A stretch of 64,000 bases of DNA from Triatoma infestans. Taxonomy: Eukaryota; Arthropoda; Insecta; Hemiptera; Reduviidae. Of this stretch, positions 56,790 through 64,000 are shown in pieces; position 1 is the first letter of the stretch, and each line of letters opens with the position of its first letter. Position numbers and translations under genes: made by a program. The stretch covers positions 21,435 to 85,434 of the forward strand of contig JAAEAF010006181.1 of NCBI GenBank assembly GCA_011037195.1, read 5' to 3'. Below the pieces are notes generated by a model. The model was not told where the DNA came from. It saw only the letters and a list, made by a program, of their open reading frames with translations, and searched no databases.

Positions 56790-59000
56790 TAGCTGCTATT
56801 TGTGTTGATAAATCACTGCATACGGATAGTCCAAAGAACACTGTTACATTCCAAACAGTTACAAGATCTGGAAGGTTCGGTGAACTACAAATCGGTTTTC
56901 TCCAGGCAGATGAGAAAAAAGAATAGGCTACTCCAAAAGTCGCTTGACGACAAGGAAATTGCGGTAGTCACCTTTTTGGATATAGAGGGCGCCTTTAATA
57001 ATGTGTCCCCAGACTTCTTGTTGGTGCACTGATAAGAAGGGGCACGCCCCCTACGATTGGTCAGTGGATAAGGACTAGTCTATTGGGAAGGACTAATATA
57101 CCACCATAGATAATTCATCTCTTGTGGCCAGGGTGAGTAGAGGCTGTCTGCAGGGAGGCGTTTTGTTGCCTTTGCTGTGGACGTTATTAGCCAATGACAT
57201 CCTGACCAAATTAACCGCGGAAGGCTTTCATTGCCTTGGTTTTGCGGAGACTGGCAATCGTGGTGAGTGGGCGGTTCGCGGTAAATGTCTCAGCGCGCAC
57301 TCAGGAGGCGCTCAATATTGTGAATAAATGGTGCAGAGCGGAGGGTCTCTTCATCAATCCCCACAAAACTCAAGTGGTCCCTTTTACAAGGAAGAGAAAT
57401 TTAAAAGGCTTACAACAGCCAGTACTCGGAGGGGTCGTGATCCCCTTTGCCATGGAGGCCTAATATCTGGGGTCATATTTGACCGAAGGCTGACATATGG
57501 AACTCTCATATTAACATCACCGCACACAAAGCCAAAATCGCCATGGGTAGGTGCAGGAGGCTATGCGGTAAAAGTTGGAGATTAAGCCCGAGGATGGCCC
57601 TGTGGATTTACACCTGTGTGGTGAGACCAATGGTAACCCACGGGGCGGTGGTGCGGTGGACAAAGACCTTGCAGATGGGGGGTCGGGAGCGCCGGAAGTG
57701 TTCAAAGGCTGGCTTGCCTGAGTACGACGGGTGCTGTGATGACTACCCACACTGCGGCCTTGGAGGTCCTGTTAGACCTTCCACCACTCCACATTTACGT
57801 CCAAGGCGTTGCAAGAGCAGTTGTGGCACGACTACAACAGGGACAAGTTCCCATTTATCCCAGGCATACTGGGAATTACCAAGACTTATGGGAGGAGCTG
57901 AAGGCGGACCCGATTTTGGGTCTGCCTACGGACATAATGACTCCTAGGTATGACTTCCAAAAACCCTGTCTTGATATTAGACAGAGGGGCATGGAAGAAC
58001 GGGCCGCCAATCACAGGCAAATCTATGTAGTACACGGACGGGTCCAAGATGGAAGATGGAGTAGGAGCCGGCGTGTACGGGGCTCATCCGAGATGTAATA
58101 TCTCGATGAGCCTGGGAAGGCTAGCTACGGTCTTTCAGGCGGAGCTAGTCGCGATTATTATCTGCGCCGCCGAAATAAGAAGACGGGGAGTGCATAACTC
58201 CAGAGTCGTCATTTATTCGGATAGCCAGGCTGCTCTGCGGGCAATTGACTCGTGGGAGATCAGCTCAAGGCTGGTGTGGGACTGCCTAGGTGCACTCAGG
58301 GAAATTAGTAGCCATAATAAGGTCTTCCTGGTTTGGGTACCTGGGCACTCGGGTTACAGAGGCAATGAGGCGGCGGACCGCCTGGCCCGGGAGGGTTCAA
58401 TGAGAGCACTTATCGGGCCGGAGCCGTTCTGTAGCGTCTCAAGATGCCTCAGGAGTGCATCCATCAAGGCATGGATGCAGGACCGATCAAGGGAATGGTG
58501 GGTCAAAACTTCAGGCCAGAGGCAGGCGAAAAAGTTTATCCATAGCCACTCGCCCAAGCTAACTGCGGAATTACTCCAATTAGGCCGGGCGGCCATAAGG
58601 ATAGCAGTTGGCGTTCTCACTGGCCATTGTAGATTAAATAAGCACATGCATCGCATGGGCCTGGCAACGGATAGCCTGTGTAGGTTTTGTCAGGAAGAAG
58701 AGGAGACGGCACTGCATGTGGTATGTCAGTGCGAGGGGCTGGTTTGGCTAAGGTACCGCCTCTTTGGTAAAGAGAAGCTGGTGCCAACAAGCCTCAGCCA
58801 GGGCCCTCTCTCGGACCTTTTAAGTCTTTTAAGGCAAGCAGGACTCGAGAGGGTGCTCTGACTGACACCTGGGAGCCCCCCCTCCCAATTCCACAGTCCG
58901 GTTAAGGACAGGATAGGGGGAGGGTCTCCAACTCGGGGGGTGCCACAATAGATCCTTGGGGTGTCGCGGTGGCGTAGGCTGAAGAGCCAATCCCCCATTA
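56790..59000 (+). mobile_element. Second I-like non-LTR retrotransposon, 5' truncated
   Basis: Begins within the RT domain and ends in ATCTAATGTAATCTAATCTA at about 58990-59010. The reverse transcriptase is broken. The catalytic YADD has become FAET (about 57241-57252), although RGCLQGGVLLPLLW is still readable. The RNase H and the C-terminal finger are intact as one frame (58029-58861). It belongs to the same clade as 48290-52148 but is a different copy. Confidence 0.7.
58049..58861 (+). CDS. RNase H and C-terminal zinc-finger frame of the second I-like element (transposon-derived)
   Basis: 270 open codons from ATG 58049; the domain really starts a little upstream at YTDGSKMEDG (58029). All four RNase H catalytic positions are there: D in YTDGSK, E in FQAELVAI, D in YSDSQAAL, D in GNEAADRLA. 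The C-terminal part has HCRLNKHMHRMGLA and CRFCQEEEETALHVVCQCE, the finger typical of the clade. This is the 3' end of a dead polyprotein, not a host gene; the ATG is internal. Confidence 0.7.
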   Translation: MEDGVGAGVYGAHPRCNISMSLGRLATVFQAELVAIIICAAEIRRRGVHNSRVVIYSDSQAALRAIDSWEISSRLVWDCLGALREISSHNKVFLVWVPGHSGYRGNEAADRLAREGSMRALIGPEPFCSVSRCLRSASIKAWMQDRSREWWVKTSGQRQAKKFIHSHSPKLTAELLQLGRAAIRIAVGVLTGHCRLNKHMHRMGLATDSLCRFCQEEEETALHVVCQCEGLVWLRYRLFGKEKLVPTSLSQGPLSDLLSLLRQAGLERVL

Positions 59001-59029
59001 GAATCTAATGTAATCTAATCTACACTATA

Positions 59030-59480
59030 TCATCCGAAGTCTGACGGATTAGTAGAAATACTTATTAGAACTTTCAAAAAGAAGTTCTTGGAAAAAAAAG
59101 ACGAAAAGTATAGCCCACAGGAGTAGTTAGCACGTACCACAGTAAAGGTTGTACTAAATTATCGGAATACACTTACAGAACAATATGCATATACACAAGC
59201 AGAATTATCTATGAAACGAAGTCTCCCAACAATGTTAGATGGGCTGAAGCCAAATCCAAAAGATGTAATGGAAAAAGAAATATGGAAGCAGAAACAATAC
59301 CGTGATCGAAGTATCCGGAAAAGACAGTTTACTGAATGGCACTAGGTCTGGATAATAACGGTAACAAGGAAAGGATGGAAACTAGGAGTGATTAATAGCA
59401 GGACCGGGGATGTATCGTATTTGGTCATGACGGGAGGGGAAATAAGGAAAAAACACGTAGGCCAATTGAGAGGAGAATAG
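59030..59480 (+). pseudogene. Gypsy-like integrase C-terminal remnant
   Basis: HPKSDGLVEILIRTFKKKFL, LARTTVKVVLNYRNTLTEQY, MLDGLKPNPKDVMEKEIWKQ and YLVMTGGEIRKKHVGQLRGE: the end of the integrase core and the C-terminal domain, with two stops. It belongs to the outer element flanked by the 53424 and 59585 LTRs. Confidence 0.6.
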
Positions 59481-59584
59481 GAGCTGCTGCACCTGACGAA
59501 GATTATGAAGATGATGAGGCGAACGAAGGATGGTAGTGCTATCTAAAGGATTCCTGGAGAAGAAGCTACAAAAGGAGGGAGAGA

Positions 59585-59757
59585 TGTAGGCAATACAAAT
59601 ATATATATATTTATATTAATACCTATGCAATTAGTGATCCAGGTAGCATATGGGTAATAGCCATATGATAAAAAAATAATGTTTTTTGAATGTTATAATC
59701 AGTGAAAATAAAAGATTTCCAAGTGATGTTTGAATACTTTTTATTTGGTATTACTAC
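59585..59757 (+). repeat. 3' LTR of the Gypsy-like element
   Basis: Begins TGTAGGCAATAC after the purine tract and ends near TTTGGTATTACTACA. The shared block with the 5' LTR starts at ATGCAATTAGTGATCCAG. The exact right border is uncertain by a few bases. Confidence 0.55.
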
Positions 59758-59759
59758 AG

Positions 59760-61600
59760 GCACGGCGCTCATTACAATGGCCCGCTGTTTATCTAACCTT
59801 AGGGATTTCATTGTATGGGAAACCCTTTAAGGAGAAATTTGACATAAATTACTTGAGCGGATTAATGTTGCTTGTACCGAAATTCAAGATTAGAGCTACA
59901 GATATAAGAGAGTTTATATATACTTTTTATTCCGAAGTTCCCACGGAAACGGGAAATTCCGAGCGTTTCGCGAGGTCGGCAGAAATAGACAGACGCAGAG
60001 CTTTGCGGTCGTGGTGCGCTCTCTGCCGAAGATATTTTGCACAGATTACGTCAAGAAACACATAATCATGGCTTGGATTTCACAGAAGAAATGTACAATG
60101 AAGCGCTAATCTTCATTGAGGATCTTTGCCTTGCAATGTGTGGCAATTTGTTGAAACAATTGAGAGTTACAGTACCCAATAGGTCGATCAATGCACGATC
60201 GAGAGAGAACTGCTCAGAGAGCAATCATACAGTAGAAATGACTTACAGCTATTCGTCCAAGAAAATACACTGAAACTCTTTCTAGAACAAAAGATAGCAT
60301 TTGATACCATCATACAAGCTGTGACCAACATTCCGGTGGAGGTACTTTTTGGACGCTCCAGGTGGAAAAACTTCTTAATTTCATTAATCCTGGCTAAAAT
60401 CCGTTCAAGTGGCCATATTGCCATAGCACTTGCTTCTTCAGGTAATGCTGCTACGTTGATGGAAGGAGGAAGAACAGCGCATTCAGCTCTTAAACTGTCA
60501 CTAGACATGCACTTCGCAGAAAACCAAACATTGAAATTTCGAAAACTAGGAATGGGAAAGTTCTTCGGACGTGCAAAATCATTGTATGGGATGAGTGTAC
60601 AATGGCTCATAAGAAGTCACTGGAAGCATGAAACCATATATTGAAACACTTGCGAAAACACAAAGGCTCCAATTGGTGGAGCGTTGGCGTTACTATCCGG
60701 TGACTTCAGTGATCCGGAAACGCTTTCAGTGATACCTCGCTCAACATCAGCTAATGCATTACATGCCTGCTTGAAATGTTCATCTCTTTGGAGCACAGTA
60801 AAAAAAAATCATTCAACAACGAATATGACGTTCAACTTCAAAACGATCGAATAGATGCCATATTTTCAAGACAATTACTCGAAGTCGGTAACAGCACTGC
60901 ACCTACAAATCCAGCAACAGGAAAAATCACCTTCCCATCTAATTTCTGCAACATTGTACATTCAAAAGAGGAATTAGTAGACAAGGCAATCGAAACAAAT
61001 CCAAAGTATCGAAACAAATTATCAAAATCACGCATGGTTAAGCGGAAGAGCCATTCTAGCGACTAAAAATGTCGACGTACTCAATATGAACAACAACATG
61101 CTAAACAGAATCGCAGGTGAAACAATGACATACAAATCCATTGACTCCGATGGACCAAAGTGAAGTAGTGAATTTTCCAACGGAATTTTTTAATTTACTC
61201 GATTACCGCCACACATTCTAAATTTGAAAATGGAGGTGCCAATTATATTACTCCGAAACATCAATCAGTGCAATGGTACACGATTAGTAGTTGAAAAATT
61301 GATGAATAATCTAATTGAAGCAACAATTCTCATTGGACCTCATAAAGATGAAGACGTACTACTTCCATGAATACCACTCATTCCGACAGATATGGCGTTC
61401 GAGTTCAAACGACTTCAATTTTCAATACGCCTTGCGTTCGCTAAGGACAATGTATGGTTTGAATTTAGAAAACGAATGCTTCTCTCATGGGCTTCTCCCT
61501 GATGTCGCATGCTCCAGAGTCGGTAAACCATCTGATCTTTATGCTTATGCAGAAAACGGACAAACAAAAAAATGTAGTCTATTCACTAGCTTTACAATAA
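59760..61600 (+). pseudogene. Helitron Pif1-like helicase remnant
   Basis: Fragments in several frames: NGKVLRTCKIIVWDECTMAH (Walker B region with DEC, about 60550-60605), KITFPSNFCNIVHSKEELVD (about 60929-60980), LNMNNNMLNRIAGETMTYKS, VPIILLRNINQCNGTRLVVE, LMNNLIEATILIGPHKDEDV, IPTDMAFEFKRLQFSIRLAF and VACSRVGKPSDLYAYAENG (about 61505-61560). These are the ordered C-terminal motifs of Helitron helicases. Many stops and shifts make it dead. The Rep domain is absent, so it is 5' truncated. Confidence 0.8.
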
Positions 61601-61750
61601 AAAAATACTTTCAGATGAAAACATTTTTTCTTTCTTTCCTTTCAGTTTACAGCTATGTAAAGTAGGGTATTGAATTGTATGATGTGTTTTCTTGCTGAAT
61701 CTATGTTAACTAATACTTCTATTACTTTCCTAATAATTAAAATCAGACTG

Positions 61751-61781
61751 AGCTACAGCTAAAGTGGCCGGGTTTAGCTAG
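61751..61781 (+). mobile_element. Helitron 3' terminus (hairpin plus CTAG end)
   Basis: GCTAAA (61758-61763) and TTTAGC (61773-61778) form a short stem around GTGGCCGGG, and the element ends CTAG (61778-61781) followed by T. This is the CTRR ending next to T expected for Helitrons. It lies about 190 bases after the last helicase motif. Confidence 0.7.
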
Positions 61782-61784
61782 TAT

Positions 61785-62340
61785 GTATATGTATGTAACA
61801 AAACGAAAAACGGCACAGCTGAAAAACGAAAAATCGCAAAAAGTTCATACTTAAATTTCGTATGGATTTCACCCAATGGAATCCGATATGAATATCTGTC
61901 AAAATTCCACAACCGGAAACTTCACTTTACTCAATAGATTTTTCAATCTTTTTTTTTGCGATTTTCTTTAAACTTATTATATCAGTCACAAATAGCTACA
62001 ACTTTTTTTTTTCTAATTCTTTCAAGGGAGGGAGCTTTTGTGGATTATGGAATCCTCTAAACTGCTATTTCATTTATTATATAATTGTATCATCTAGATA
62101 ATATTATGTAGAATTATATATGTTGCCAATATTCTGAGTTACTTTAGTTTTCTGGATTTCATCCATAACAATATCGACGAATTTCATTAACTTTGTAGCA
62201 CTAACTATGAATACAGAGATCTATCACGTTTCTTCGTAACTTATATCTGAGTAAGTTCGTTTAAAGAAGGGAGGGAAGTTATGCTTTCCTAAAAAAAAAA
62301 AAAAAAAATTGTATTAAATGTAGATTCTCCCATTGATATA
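61785..62340 (+). repeat. Interspersed repeat family R copy
   Basis: TATGTATATGTATGTAACAA, then GGCACAGCTGAAAAACGAAA, CCCAATGGAATCCGATATGA and CACAACCGGAAACTTC follow the order of phrases in the copies at 9745 and 47147. The T-run and GGGAGGGAGCTTTTG near 62030 recall GGGAAGGGTGGAG in the 47450 region. Ends in an A-run at about 62292-62308. Confidence 0.55.
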
Positions 62341-62344
62341 AAAC

Positions 62345-62760
62345 TGAAGACTGGCAACAGCGCCCGCTCTAGCGGTTACGTCGCCCCGGACAAAAAGACA
62401 AATTGCCGCCCCTTAAGAATATATTGGGATCAGTTAAAAAATTGGGCCTTGAACTACTTCACTATAGTCGATCGTGTCCAATTGATATTCTTAAAGTTGC
62501 TCTTAAATCTGCCACGACATGTCCCCAACAGTTTCGTTCGCTGGAAGTTGAATGACGGCAAGTGAAACCCAAGATTTTTAATAAATCTATAATTAATAAT
62601 CGCAGCCCTCTCTCTGTAGCTTCTAGCTGAAAAACAAATGTAAAAACTCTGAACCCTCTCTTGAAAAAGAAAGGAGGGAAAAATATATCAAGCAGTACTC
62701 CAAAAAAATATTTTGGCAAATCATATGCCAAGAATTATCTTAATAGCTTGCAAAAGAAAT
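62345..62760 (-). mobile_element. Possible hAT-type transposon fragment
   Basis: On the minus strand the end reads GGGGCGACGTAACCGCTAGA, then GCGGGCGCTGTTGCC, a GC-rich terminus I associate with hAT elements. An open stretch (62731-62462) starts MAYDLPKYFFGVLLDIFF but has no motif I can name. Weak evidence. Confidence 0.3.
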
Positions 62761-64000
62761 ATAATCTAGAAAAAAGTTAAAAAAATATTTGAATTTTATT
62801 AATATAATATATTCATTTATTTCTAGTTTAAAAATGAAGTATACGCTTTATTTTTCAATTATAATGTACATCTAAGTAATTTTTTCAGTTTTTGTGAATT
62901 TGTCCATAAAAACACCGACGAATTTTATTAAATTTGGTATACTAACTATAAAGTTTGTCGATTACAATTTTGAAAACTGGTGTAAGAGAACTTGTGTGAT
63001 TGTTCTACAACAGATTTTTTTTTTGTTTTCAATTAATAAAGTAAGTAATTTATTAAAATTAGTATATACATTTGTAGTTATAAACATAGCCACCAGATAA
63101 CAACACCTACTGAGAAATCAATTTTATTAATGGTTATATAGTTTGTCACTAGGTGTCACTACTTCCTAAGATTGTTTTTGGGAACCATTACGCTAACCAC
63201 TTCCCGTCCCTACCACAAAGACGCATTTAAAACTACTGAAAATTTTTTTACATCACAGGATGGCGCTGTGATCGAGTGGCAAATTTTGGAACTACAATAT
63301 ATATATAAGCTGTATATACTATATATATAACTACTGTATATCTATAAGCTTATGCTTTCTAGCGGCAATTATTTAAACTACTACAAATTCTTTGGTTAAG
63401 TAAGTGCTGTTACCTGGCGGTGAATTCAGAAACGTTAATTCTATTCGTTTTTAACTATTTTTATTTTTTCATTTCAACTAAATTGTAAAATCTGAATTTT
63501 TTTTGTTTGTTCTATAAGAATACAGTCCTGATTTTTTAGTATAAACTTTATCTACAACAATTACATTCTTAAAGCAGTTGGTAAAAAGAAAATTTTTATA
63601 TTTGTTCCTTAGCTCTGTCTTTTTTTATGTATTTTATTAATTATTCAATTATTTGTTAAAGGGGGCTAATTCTGACTCTAAAATTAATTAAGTATTTTAC
63701 AATCTTAAGTTACATTATTATGTTTAATACCGATTTAAAATATTCTTCCAAATAATTGTGAAGGGTGTTCTATCCCGAGACCTTAATTGTCCTGCAAATT
63801 GTCGTCACAAGCATTGCTACTGGATTGATGGAGAGCTTGCTATCATACAATGCAATCTTATTTAGGTAAATAGTATAATCCTCACCTCCTTTATTTATCT
63901 GTAATACATGTCCACTAACCGTTTATTTGCAAATGAATTATACAATAAAGGAATGAAGGGTGATTGTTTTATACCAGATTTCTTTTTCCTAAATCGCGGC
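62761..64000. other. Right edge of window, no recognisable gene
   Basis: AT-rich. The part at 62885-63020 (GTCCATAAAAACACCGACGA, ATTACAATTTTG, TAAGAGA) repeats sequence from 47600-47720, so it is another family-R fragment. A (TA)n-rich spot lies at about 63295-63345. Nothing coding is supported. The missing 5' exon of the transglutaminase could be here but I cannot see it. Confidence 0.45.

Larger units (their letters stand above)
53424..59757 (+). mobile_element. Composite Gypsy-like LTR element with LTRs and internal insertions
   Basis: LTRs at 53424-53642 and 59585 to about 59757 share ATGCAATTAGTGATCCAG, CATATGAT and AATAAAAGATTT. A TTGGCG primer-site start follows the first, and the purine tract AAAAGGAGGGAGAGA precedes the second. 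Inside are gag (53740-53860), a CCHC-like knuckle, protease (about 54640) and the integrase tail (59030-59480). A second, more AT-rich Gypsy fragment (about 54970-56780) and an I-like element (56790-59000) lie in the middle. The order of events is inferred. All frames are broken. Confidence 0.65.

Noticed and set aside
1..64000. CRISPR arrays, operons or prophage features
   Set aside because: The window is eukaryotic, with spliced genes and retrotransposons; the repeats seen are dispersed elements and microsatellites, with no spacer-repeat array.

Overview
This is a window of eukaryotic nuclear DNA. It is AT-rich, with spliced genes that use GT-AG introns, and most of it is intron or transposon sequence. 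The gene families (a Fat-family atypical cadherin and an annulin/hemocyte-type transglutaminase) together with Jockey-like, I-like, Gypsy-like, Helitron and SINE elements suggest an arthropod, probably an insect. I cannot name the species from sequence alone.

Positions 1-23953 (+ strand) hold the 3' part of a giant Fat-like cadherin gene. I could place 44 exons whose splice phases all agree (819..23871), giving 2,875 residues: about 23 cadherin repeats, a Fat-type linker, two EGF-like modules, one membrane span and a cytoplasmic tail of about 190 residues. The 5' exons lie outside the window. Two things stand out. There is one in-frame TAG at 14665-14667, and the laminin-G domain expected between the EGF modules and the membrane is missing.

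Positions 25977-45590 (- strand) hold a transglutaminase gene, tail-to-tail with the cadherin. Thirteen exons join in phase into 711 residues ending in a stop; only the first coding exon(s) were not found. The catalytic Cys, His and Asp are present with the family's usual spacing. One intron (30253-40093) is swollen by nested insertions. It holds an LTR element without pol. Into that went a Jockey-like non-LTR element (13-bp target duplication), a 130-bp SINE-like piece (12-bp duplication) and a tRNA-derived SINE (14-bp duplication).

Positions 46000-64000 are a transposon graveyard: a palindromic TIR element inside another repeat, two I-like non-LTR remnants with RNase H, an ORF1 remnant on the minus strand, a composite Gypsy-like element with LTRs, a Helitron helicase remnant with a recognisable 3' terminus, and probable hAT debris. 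I see no host gene there.

Scattered through the introns are short palindromic elements that carry hammerhead-ribozyme-like cores (CTGANGA, hairpin, GAAA, then GTC) in opposite orientations. They resemble the ribozymes described from Penelope-like elements and retrozymes. One family has identical copies on both strands at 6361-6398 and 6588-6625.
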